From Betaproteobacteria bacterium (GTDB taxonomy: Bacteria > Pseudomonadota > Gammaproteobacteria > Burkholderiales > SG8-39), in contig CANIIA010000010.1 in assembly GCA_947467435.1 (NCBI GenBank), positions 1 through 49,357 on the forward strand: a stretch of 49,357 nucleotides of DNA. Direction: 5' to 3'. Each line of letters begins with the position of its first letter. Position 1 is the stretch's first letter. A program made the translations under genes and the position numbers. Shown here one piece after another: positions 27,824-36,215 of this stretch. The notes under the pieces are model-generated. The model was given only the letters and a program-made list of their open reading frames with translations, ran no database searches and was not told the DNA's origin.

Positions 27824-29188
27824 ATGAAACCCTTACGCCGAATCCTGATTGCTAATCGCGGTGAAATTGCCGTGCGTATTTTGCGTGCCTGTCGTGCCTT
27901 GGGTGTTGAGGCGTATGTGGTGGTCTCCGAGGCAGATCGCGACAGCATGGCAGCGCGTTTGGCTGATCGGGTGATTTGTATTGGTCCTGCCGCTGCGAAA
28001 GACAGTTACTTAGACATCAATAAAGTGGTGCATGTGGCGAAAGCCACTGGTTGCGATGGATTGCATCCGGGCTATGGTTTTCTCTCAGAGCGCGCGGAGC
28101 TCTCTGCCAGCTGTGAACAACAAGGCATCGTGTTTGTGGGACCACAGGCTGAATCGATTCGCTTGATGGGTAATAAACTCGCCGCACGCGCCTTTGCAGA
28201 AGAATGCGGTGTGCCAGTACTGCCTGGATCGTTGCGCGTAACTTCGGTGACGCATGCCTTAGAGCTCGCACACAGCGTGGGTTATCCGGTGCTGCTCAAG
28301 GCGGCTGCCGGAGGCGGTGGGCGCGGCATGAAAATCGCACGCGATGCCTCTGAACTAGAGACCGCGTTTCAAACTGGTTCAGCCGAAGCGCAAGCCGCTT
28401 TTGGTGATGCCACGCTGTATATGGAGCATTACATCGCCAACGCGCGACACATCGAAGTGCAGATTCTTGCTGACCATCACGGCGTGGTGTTGCATTTAGG
28501 TGAACGTGATTGCTCGGTGCAGCGACGTTTTCAAAAACTCATTGAGGAAGCGCCTGCTGCTTCGTTACCACTGTCATTACGCGCCGAAATTTGTGCCAGC
28601 GCTGTGATGTTGGCGCAGAAAGCAGGTTATCGTAATGCGGGTACGGTGGAATACATTGTTGATCAAGAAGCCAAGCGCTTTTATTTTCTAGAAATGAACA
28701 CGCGTATTCAGGTGGAACACCCCGTCACGGAAATGGTGACAGGTGTCGATCTGGTGCAATGGCAAATTCGTATCGCTGGCGGTACGCCGTTAACGCTGCA
28801 ACAACAGGATCTACAACCGCAAGGTCACGCCATCGAAGTACGGATCAATGCCGAATCTGCCGCGCACGGCTTTCGTCCATCCCCCGGGTTGATTACACGT
28901 TGGCACGCACCAGAAGGTGACGGCATCCGTATCGACACCCATTGCCAGGCAGGTGATCGCGTGTCGCCTTTTTATGATTCGATGTTAGGAAAATTAATTG
29001 TGCATGCCGCAGATCGTCCCGCAGCGGTACGTGCCATGTGCCAAGCGGTGGCGGCGTTTGATGTGCAAGGGATTCAAACGACCTTGCCTTTTTTAGGTCA
29101 ATTGATGGCGATGCCAGCGTTTCAATCGGGCCAGATCAACACCCGTTGGGCTGAGCAAGTGTTGGCACAATCGCAACTCAACAAGTAA
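27824..29188 (+). CDS. Biotin carboxylase subunit (AccC-like)
   Basis: LRRILIANRGEIAVRILRACRALG, KAAAGGGGRGMKIARD, ERDCSVQRRFQKLIEEAP, YFLEMNTRIQVEHPVTEMVTG, PFYDSMLGKLIVHA. Start at MKPLRRIL (27824). Confidence 0.95.
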   Translation: MKPLRRILIANRGEIAVRILRACRALGVEAYVVVSEADRDSMAARLADRVICIGPAAAKDSYLDINKVVHVAKATGCDGLHPGYGFLSERAELSASCEQQGIVFVGPQAESIRLMGNKLAARAFAEECGVPVLPGSLRVTSVTHALELAHSVGYPVLLKAAAGGGGRGMKIARDASELETAFQTGSAEAQAAFGDATLYMEHYIANARHIEVQILADHHGVVLHLGERDCSVQRRFQKLIEEAPAASLPLSLRAEICASAVMLAQKAGYRNAGTVEYIVDQEAKRFYFLEMNTRIQVEHPVTEMVTGVDLVQWQIRIAGGTPLTLQQQDLQPQGHAIEVRINAESAAHGFRPSPGLITRWHAPEGDGIRIDTHCQAGDRVSPFYDSMLGKLIVHAADRPAAVRAMCQAVAAFDVQGIQTTLPFLGQLMAMPAFQSGQINTRWAEQVLAQSQLNK

Positions 29189-29210
29189 TCCATCACGGTA
29201 GAGGACGTTC

Positions 29211-31190
29211 ATGTCACAGCCCATGTCGCGTGACGCGCCAAGACAGTCGTTGGTGAGCCAAGCCGAATTTGCGCAGGCCGTTGCCGATGAGGTGGCGTTG
29301 CGTGCGGCGTTGATGGATGCCGATCCGGTGCCGCAGCTGTTACTGCAAGCACAATTAAGTGGCGACACCGATTTGCTTGATCAAGCGCGTTCGCAGATCA
29401 CCGGTGGCTGGAACTATATGCACACCTTGTCACCTGCGATGTGCGAAACCATACGCGAGCGCTTGATTGCAACATTAAAGCAGCGTGCCCAACACACGCC
29501 GTCACATCACGATGATTTATCACCGGCAGGGTTTGGACGTGCCTTGAGCACAGGGGTTGGCGCGCCCGTCGGGGATGATTATGTGCAGATGTTGCTGGAA
29601 GAGTTCAATGCAGAAAAAGTCGACGCGCGCAGTGTGGCGTGGCGTCGCACGATCCCCGAAGCGGCACGCGCGCGGTACCACGTCTTGATTATTGGCGCAG
29701 GGTTGTCTGGTTTATGCATGGGAATCAAGTTACGTGAAGCGGGCATTCCATTCACGATTTTTGAGAAGAACGCGACTGTGGGTGGTACGTGGTACGAAAA
29801 TAATTACCCCGGCTGTGCGGTCGATATTCCCAATCATTTTTATTCATATGCCTTTGAACCGAATGCCCAATGGTCGCGTCACTTTGCCCGGCGCGATGAG
29901 TTGTGGAAATACCTTGAGCACTGCGCAGATAAATATGATCTGCGTCGACACATTCGATTTCAAACCGAGGTCGTGGCGGCGCGTTACGACGATGCACAGG
30001 CCGAATGGCAACTGACGCTTCGCGATACGCAAGGAATACAAACGCACGCGGCAGGGCGCATCCTGGTGCCCGCAGTGGGGCAGCTGAACCGGCCGGCGAT
30101 TCCAAACATCGAAGGAATACAGACCTTTGGTGGTCCGGTATTTCATACCGCGCGTTGGGATACGAGCGTCGATTTACGCGGTCAGCGTGTGGCGATGGTG
30201 GGCACTGGTGCAAGTGGCATGCAGGTGGGACCGACCATTGCACCTGAGGTTGCGCAGCTGACGATTTTTCAGCGCGGACGGCATTGGTGTTTCCCGCATC
30301 CTAACTATCATCGTTCCATGCAAGCCGGTACGCGCTGGGCATTGGCCAACATTCCGTATTTTGCGAGTTGGTATCGTGCGCTGTTGTTTTGGGCGTCGGG
30401 TGATTTGATGCACCCGTTATTGCAAGTCGATCCGACGTGGACGCAGCCTGAGGTGTCACTCAATGCAGAAAGTCATGCGTTTCGAGAAAAATTACTTGCG
30501 CATTTACATGCGGAACTTGCAGATCGTCCGGACTTGATTGAAAAAACCGTGCCGACTTTTCCGCCTTACGGTAAACGCATGCTGCGTGATAACGGGTGGT
30601 TTCAACTACTCAAGCGCGATAACGTGGCATTGGTCGAAGGTGGGGTGGCGCGTGTAGAACCTGGCGCGGTGATTGATCGACACGGCCAACGTCATGCCGC
30701 GGATATCATCGTCTTAGCGACGGGTTTTCAGGCGACGCGTTTGTTAGCTGAACTATCGTTAGTGGGTGAAGACAACACCAATATTCGCAGTCTGTGGGGC
30801 GAAGATAATCCGCAAGCGTTTTTGGGGATCACCGTGCCCAAGTTTCCGAATATGTTTTTGTTACAAGGACCCAATACCATTTTGTCGCACGGTGGCAGTA
30901 TGTTTTTTCATACCGAATGCCAAGTGCGTTACGTGATGCAGTGTGTGCGCGAACTGATTGAGGGTGGTCATGCCGCCATGCAAGTGCGTGCGCCGGTGTA
31001 TGAGGAATTTAATCGCCGTGTGGATGCCGCCCATGCGCAGATGGTTTGGGCCCATCCTGGCGTGAAGAACTGGTATAAAAATCCGGCAGGTCGTGTGACG
31101 GCGGTCTCGCCTTGGCGTCTGGTGGATTATTGGAAAATGACCGCGGCGCTTGATCCGAGTCATTATCGCTTTGCAGCAAGCGTGGATTGA
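29211..31190 (+). CDS. Flavin-containing Baeyer-Villiger-type monooxygenase, HAPMO-like with N-terminal extension
   Basis: About 160-residue N-terminal region then VLIIGAGLSGLCMGIKLREAGIPFTIFEKNATVGGTWYENNYPGCAVDIPNHFYSYAF; type I BVMO fingerprint FGGPVFHTARWD (about 30126-30161); MVGTGASGMQ second Rossmann motif. Confidence 0.93.
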   Translation: MSQPMSRDAPRQSLVSQAEFAQAVADEVALRAALMDADPVPQLLLQAQLSGDTDLLDQARSQITGGWNYMHTLSPAMCETIRERLIATLKQRAQHTPSHHDDLSPAGFGRALSTGVGAPVGDDYVQMLLEEFNAEKVDARSVAWRRTIPEAARARYHVLIIGAGLSGLCMGIKLREAGIPFTIFEKNATVGGTWYENNYPGCAVDIPNHFYSYAFEPNAQWSRHFARRDELWKYLEHCADKYDLRRHIRFQTEVVAARYDDAQAEWQLTLRDTQGIQTHAAGRILVPAVGQLNRPAIPNIEGIQTFGGPVFHTARWDTSVDLRGQRVAMVGTGASGMQVGPTIAPEVAQLTIFQRGRHWCFPHPNYHRSMQAGTRWALANIPYFASWYRALLFWASGDLMHPLLQVDPTWTQPEVSLNAESHAFREKLLAHLHAELADRPDLIEKTVPTFPPYGKRMLRDNGWFQLLKRDNVALVEGGVARVEPGAVIDRHGQRHAADIIVLATGFQATRLLAELSLVGEDNTNIRSLWGEDNPQAFLGITVPKFPNMFLLQGPNTILSHGGSMFFHTECQVRYVMQCVRELIEGGHAAMQVRAPVYEEFNRRVDAAHAQMVWAHPGVKNWYKNPAGRVTAVSPWRLVDYWKMTAALDPSHYRFAASVD

Positions 31191-31350
31191 TTTGGCGTAC
31201 ATGCACCAATATCGCGCCGAGGGTCGGTTCGTGATCGCACCAGAGCTGACCAAGCGCTGACAGCGAGATGAGGGTCTGGGCGCATACCGCTGATTTGTAT
31301 CCGGGGTGGCGCGATACAGTGCGTGTGTTCTGTTGTATAGTTTTGCGCTT

Positions 31351-31902
31351 ATGCAAGAGTTCAATCCAAATTTTTATTCGCTGATCCGACGCATCGATCG
31401 CTTCACTGATCTCAGTGGCAAGCTGTTTGCGTTCAGCATGTTGTTTCTGGTCATCTCGATCAGTTATGAATGTTTTTCGCGCTATGTGTTTGGCAGCCCA
31501 ACCATTTGGGTCTATGACACCAGTTATATGGCCAATGGCAGTGCGTTTATGTTGGGCTGTGGTTATGCTTTACTGAAGGGTGCTCACGTACGAACCGACA
31601 TGCTCTGGGAAAATTTTAGCGAGCGCAAAAAAGGCTGGATTGATCTGAGCTCTTATATTTTTCTGTTTTATCCGGCCATGCTGATGTTGTTGTGGATCAG
31701 TGTGGACGATGCGTGGGCTTCGTTCGTGATGCAAGAAACGTCTGAGGCAAGCGCATGGCGTCCCATTCTTTGGCCGTTCCGTGCGGTTGTCCCACTCTCG
31801 GCGATGCTGTTAATGATTCAGGGGGTATCTGAAAGCATGAAGAGTTGGTTTCAGATCAAGACCGGGCGTGAGTTTGAGCACCGCGAAAAGGTCGAGGTAT
31901 GA
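31351..31902 (+). CDS. TRAP transporter small permease (DctQ), second set
   Basis: SISYECFSRYVFGSPTIWVYDTSYMANGSAFMLGCGYALLKGAHVRTDMLWENF. Start at MQEFNPNF (31351). Confidence 0.9.
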   Translation: MQEFNPNFYSLIRRIDRFTDLSGKLFAFSMLFLVISISYECFSRYVFGSPTIWVYDTSYMANGSAFMLGCGYALLKGAHVRTDMLWENFSERKKGWIDLSSYIFLFYPAMLMLLWISVDDAWASFVMQETSEASAWRPILWPFRAVVPLSAMLLMIQGVSESMKSWFQIKTGREFEHREKVEV

Positions 31903-33338
31903 ACGCGCAAGAACTCCTCGGGCTGGCGATGTTGTTGGTGATGTTGGGCGCGATTTTTATTGGCGTTCCAATTAGCTTCACGCTGCTTTTCTTGGCCCTC
32001 ATATTTGGTATGTTGGGTTTGGGCCCGATGGTGTTTGATCTGGCGTATCTACAAACCATCGGCATGATGAAGCAGGACGAATTTGTGGCCGTGCCGATGT
32101 TTATTTTGATGGGCTACATCTGCGATCAGGCCGGCATCATGGAACGGATGTTTGTTGCATTCCGTGATTTATTCGCTCCTGTTCGTGGCGCGTTGTATCT
32201 GGTGGTATTACTCACGGCGACGCTCTTTGGAATCGCTGCCGGCACGGTGGGTGCCACAGTGGCGCTGCTTGGCATCATGGCCGGACCCATGATGATTAAA
32301 GCGGGTTACGACACGCGCATGTCCGCCGGTGCGATCACGGCGGGTGGCACCTTGGGTATTTTGATTCCGCCTTCGGTGATGTTGGTGGTGATGGGGCCAG
32401 TGCTGGGTGTATCCGTGGCCAAGCTCTACGAAGCAGCTTTTGGTCCTGGTTTTATGCTCGCGGCGATGTACATCGCGTACACCATGATTCGTAGTTTTCT
32501 CAATCCCCAACTCGGACCACCTGTTCCGCTTGAAGATCGTCCCAAATCACTCAAGCCGGTCATCATCGAATGTATCGTTGGTTTGGTGCCGGTGGCGGTA
32601 CTCACGATTGCAACCTTGGGTGTGATTTTGATTGGCCTCACCACTTCGACCGAGGCGGCTGCGCTAGGCGCGATGGGTGCCATCATCATGGTGGTGTGTT
32701 ACGGACGCTTTACTTGGCAGGGTTTGTTGCAAGCCTGCCAGAACACGCTGATCACCTCGAGTATGGTGTTGTTTCTTGCAGCGACGTCAAACGTGTTTGG
32801 TGCGGTGTTTGCACGTTTAGGGACGGCCAATTGGATCACTAACGCGCTGCTATCGATTCCGCTGCCACCTTGGGCCACGATGGCCTTATTGTTAGTCATG
32901 GTGTTCTTATTAGGTTGGCCGTTTGAGTGGCCCGCGATCGTTTTAATTTTTCTGCCGATGCTTGCGCCAGTCGCTGAAAAACTTGGCTATGACATGGTGT
33001 GGTTTGGCACCATCGTTGCAGTGGTCTTGCAAACAGCGTTTCTCTCACCACCGGTGGCAATGTCTGCGTATTACCTCAAGCAAGTGGTCAAGGAATGGAA
33101 CCTCGCCACGATCTATCGAGGCATGGCCGACTTTATGGTCATTCAGGTGATCGCGGTTGCCTTGGTGTTATTTTTCCCGGGCATTGCGATGTGGTTACCC
33201 AATGCGCTTGAAGATCCGCCCGGCGCTGCGCCAATCGAAACCACCGTCGATGATGGTTCGCAGTCAGTCGATTCGCTCGAAGCAGGCGATAGCATGCGTA
33301 GTAGCGAACCCGAGCCGTCTACTGGCTCGACCAAATAA
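31899..33338 (+). CDS. TRAP transporter large permease (DctM), second set
   Basis: FIGVPISFTLLFLALIFGMLG, AVPMFILMGYICDQAGIMERMF, AGAITAGGTLGILIPPSVMLVVMGPVLGVS; ATGA overlap with DctQ; low-complexity acidic/Ser C-terminal tail. Confidence 0.94.
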   Translation: MNAQELLGLAMLLVMLGAIFIGVPISFTLLFLALIFGMLGLGPMVFDLAYLQTIGMMKQDEFVAVPMFILMGYICDQAGIMERMFVAFRDLFAPVRGALYLVVLLTATLFGIAAGTVGATVALLGIMAGPMMIKAGYDTRMSAGAITAGGTLGILIPPSVMLVVMGPVLGVSVAKLYEAAFGPGFMLAAMYIAYTMIRSFLNPQLGPPVPLEDRPKSLKPVIIECIVGLVPVAVLTIATLGVILIGLTTSTEAAALGAMGAIIMVVCYGRFTWQGLLQACQNTLITSSMVLFLAATSNVFGAVFARLGTANWITNALLSIPLPPWATMALLLVMVFLLGWPFEWPAIVLIFLPMLAPVAEKLGYDMVWFGTIVAVVLQTAFLSPPVAMSAYYLKQVVKEWNLATIYRGMADFMVIQVIAVALVLFFPGIAMWLPNALEDPPGAAPIETTVDDGSQSVDSLEAGDSMRSSEPEPSTGSTK

Positions 33339-33354
33339 ACACTAACACCACGCG

Positions 33355-33783
33355 TTATTTTTCCGGGTAGCGTGCGCGTAATGTGCCGATGGCTTTAGCC
33401 ACCAACGCACCTTCGCCATTGCGTACTTCTGCTTCAGCAAAAATCGTATTTTTTCCTGGCTTCATCACGCGACCCTCAGCGCGCAGTGGTGAAGTGCCGG
33501 GCCCGATAAACGAAATCGACATATCGATGGTCATGATGCCCTTAGATCCGGGGTGCTGTGTACGCGCAGCCATACAGAGCGTCACGTCAAGCAGGGTTGC
33601 GATCACACCACCATGCGCCATGCCCCAGCTATTGGTCATTTCGGGGCGTAACTCGCAGCTCAGGCGCGCTAAGCCATCTTCAAGATGATCGATACGAAAA
33701 CCCAAATGCTCAGCAAAGGGCACGCGGGTGGCGTAATCACGGGCGTAGTCGACGCCGGCATTTGAAGCATTGGCTGTAGTCAT
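33355..33783 (-). CDS. PaaI-family hotdog thioesterase
   Basis: VPFAEHLGFRIDHLEDGLARLSCELRPEMTNSWGMAHGGVIATLLDVTLCMAARTQHPGSKGIMTIDMSISFIGPG. Confidence 0.9.
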   Translation of the reverse strand: MTTANASNAGVDYARDYATRVPFAEHLGFRIDHLEDGLARLSCELRPEMTNSWGMAHGGVIATLLDVTLCMAARTQHPGSKGIMTIDMSISFIGPGTSPLRAEGRVMKPGKNTIFAEAEVRNGEGALVAKAIGTLRARYPEK

Positions 33784-33796
33784 GGGGTGCGTGGGT

Positions 33797-34573
33797 TTAG
33801 ATTAAGGTTGCGCCACCATCCACGGCAATCGCTTGGCCGGTGATGTGGCGTGAGGCTTCGGAAGCGAGCAACACCGCAAGACCTTGAAGATCTTCATCGT
33901 TGCCTAAACGTCGCGTGGGGGTGAGCTCACGCATGGTTTCACCGGTTGCATCGAGGGTGGCTTTGGTCATTTTAGAAGGGAAAAAACCAGGGCAGATCGC
34001 ATTCACGGTGATGCCATACACACCCCATTCAGCGGCGAGTTGTCGCGTTAAGCCAATCACACCGTGCTTGGTGGCGTTATACGCCACAGTCTTTACAAAG
34101 CGTGGATCGCTTGCGATTAAACCCGCAATCGATGCGGTGTTGATGATGCGACCCCAGTGCGCGGGGATCATCGATTTTTTAGCCACTTGTTGCGCAAAAA
34201 TAAACGCGCCAGTGAGATTGACGTTCATCAACTTATCCCAACCCTCGAGCGGATGGTCTTCAGCGGGTGCGCCCCAAGTGGCGCCGGCGTTATTGACCAA
34301 AATATCGACCTTGCCAAATGCGTTGAGCACCGCGTCGACGGTCTCGGGGATGTGATCACGTTGACTGGCATCACAGACAAATGCACTGGCGCGAATGCCT
34401 TGTTTGGCTAAATGCGCCACCGCATGCTCGAGCTCATCGGCTTTACGTGCAGTGAGCGCGACTTGTGCGCCCATCTCGCCCAACGCGGTGGCAATTTGTA
34501 GTCCCAGTCCGCGTGAACCGCCCGTGATGAGTGCAACGCGACCAGTCAAATCGAGCAGCTGTTTGACACCCAT
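33797..34573 (-). CDS. SDR family oxidoreductase
   Basis: LLDLTGRVALITGGSRGLGLQIATALGEMGAQVALTAR, LVNNAGATWGAPAEDHPLEGWDKLMNVNLTGAF, YNATKHGVIGLTRQLAAEWG, IAVDGGATLI. Confidence 0.93.
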   Translation of the reverse strand: MGVKQLLDLTGRVALITGGSRGLGLQIATALGEMGAQVALTARKADELEHAVAHLAKQGIRASAFVCDASQRDHIPETVDAVLNAFGKVDILVNNAGATWGAPAEDHPLEGWDKLMNVNLTGAFIFAQQVAKKSMIPAHWGRIINTASIAGLIASDPRFVKTVAYNATKHGVIGLTRQLAAEWGVYGITVNAICPGFFPSKMTKATLDATGETMRELTPTRRLGNDEDLQGLAVLLASEASRHITGQAIAVDGGATLI

Positions 34574-34629
34574 GCTTAGCTCCTACGGTTGTGCCTGAAC
34601 AAAGCGTGATTCTACTGCGCGCTCAGCGC

Positions 34630-36201
34630 TTATGCCGTACGTAGCCGCAGTAAACGTAACAGCAATACACAGCACAGCGGCAATGCCAAACCAATCAATA
34701 TCGAGGCCAGCAACAAATCGCCCAGTTGCGAGTAATCGGCAGATTGGGTAATCACACCGGTACTGCGGTCTTTCACTTCGCGACTCACGTGATAGATCTG
34801 ATTCAGATATTTGGTCCCCAACTGCGCAGCCGATAAAGCGAGGTTGGTAAAGGAAGCCATCACTGCAAAGTAGGTGGCTTTCAAATGCGCTGGTGCAGAG
34901 GCCGCAATCCAGGCAAGCATCGGAATCATCGCCACTTGCCCTAGAGGCGATTCAAGTGCGACATCAATCAACGCAATAAACCGCGCATCTACTACGCCAC
35001 CGGTGTGAGCGGCGGTCCAATGATGTAGGCCGTGGAACATCGATAGCGTGGGCAAAGATAGAAACGTTCCAATGAGCGTGAGAATGACGATGATGCGCGC
35101 CATCGAGTGTTCGGCCATGAAGCGTCGAAATACGAACATACCAATTAAGGTGAGACCACTCGAGATGAGCGAGAGCGTCGCCAGAAACTGTTGATCAAAA
35201 CCTAATGCATCGATCGTCCACCAGTTCACCCCCGCACCCGGACCGGGTAGGGCGCGAAACACAAACACCATGAGCGCGGTGGCGACGATGCTGCGTGCGG
35301 CATCGTCCTCGAGCACCAACATCAATCGACGCATTAAAAATAATACGATTGCCATTGACCCAACAAAAATAATCTCTTGGTTGTACGGGTGATCAGAGAG
35401 ACCCATGGCGATTGAAAAGACCGCAAAGGCGAAGCCGCCTCCTAGAATCCACACATTGGCTTGTACCGGCTCGATGGGATGCGCTGCTTGATGGCGTTGC
35501 AACCAAGCAGCGAGTAACACACCGGCGACGGAAATCGCCGGAATGATCAGCGCCCACAAATACACCTGTTCATACGCAACCAATTTGTCTGATTCGGACA
35601 TGGCGCCCACATCACGAAACACCAGCACATTGATGGCAGACACCAGCACGCTACCGCCAATGATGGCCACACGCCCGAGCATTTGCACCGTGGTGTGACC
35701 GACTTTGCGGGTGGCTTCATCGATCGGTGTGCCATCGGTGTCTGCAACGGGGACCGCTTCGACAGTCATGGCATCGGCGACGCAATCTTGTAAGACATAG
35801 CCGATTGGCGAGAGCACGTTAGCCAGCACGTACCAATGCTCAATCGAAAGCACACGTGCCATCGCTGCGTGCTGCGTCAGCAAGCCCAACATGATCAGCA
35901 GGCTTGCAGTCAACAACGCAGCCCCGAGCCAAACCAAGAGCGCTTTCCAGCGCCAGATTAAATCCACCAAATGCCCAATGGGTACTTTGAGTGCCCAAGG
36001 TAATCCCACCCAAAAGCCAAGCGCCGCAAGAAACTCAGCGGATAGACCGAGGTAGTCCTTCACAAAAAAGGTACCCACAATCCCTGTGAGTCCGGACACC
36101 CCTGCGGCGAGATACACCATCAATGGCGGCAGATACGACACGCGCATCTGCCGGCCGAGATCGAGCACCGTTCGATCAAACCATTGCAGTGCGGTGCGCA
36201 T
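34630..36201 (-). CDS. Large MFS-type/folate-biopterin-transporter-like membrane protein
   Basis: 523-aa polytopic protein; YLPPLMVYLAAGVSGLTGIVGTFFVKDYLGLSAEFLAALGFWVGLPWALKVPIGHLVD; family placement uncertain. Confidence 0.65.
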   Translation of the reverse strand: MRTALQWFDRTVLDLGRQMRVSYLPPLMVYLAAGVSGLTGIVGTFFVKDYLGLSAEFLAALGFWVGLPWALKVPIGHLVDLIWRWKALLVWLGAALLTASLLIMLGLLTQHAAMARVLSIEHWYVLANVLSPIGYVLQDCVADAMTVEAVPVADTDGTPIDEATRKVGHTTVQMLGRVAIIGGSVLVSAINVLVFRDVGAMSESDKLVAYEQVYLWALIIPAISVAGVLLAAWLQRHQAAHPIEPVQANVWILGGGFAFAVFSIAMGLSDHPYNQEIIFVGSMAIVLFLMRRLMLVLEDDAARSIVATALMVFVFRALPGPGAGVNWWTIDALGFDQQFLATLSLISSGLTLIGMFVFRRFMAEHSMARIIVILTLIGTFLSLPTLSMFHGLHHWTAAHTGGVVDARFIALIDVALESPLGQVAMIPMLAWIAASAPAHLKATYFAVMASFTNLALSAAQLGTKYLNQIYHVSREVKDRSTGVITQSADYSQLGDLLLASILIGLALPLCCVLLLRLLRLRTA

Positions 36202-36215
36202 GATGGATCGGCTGA

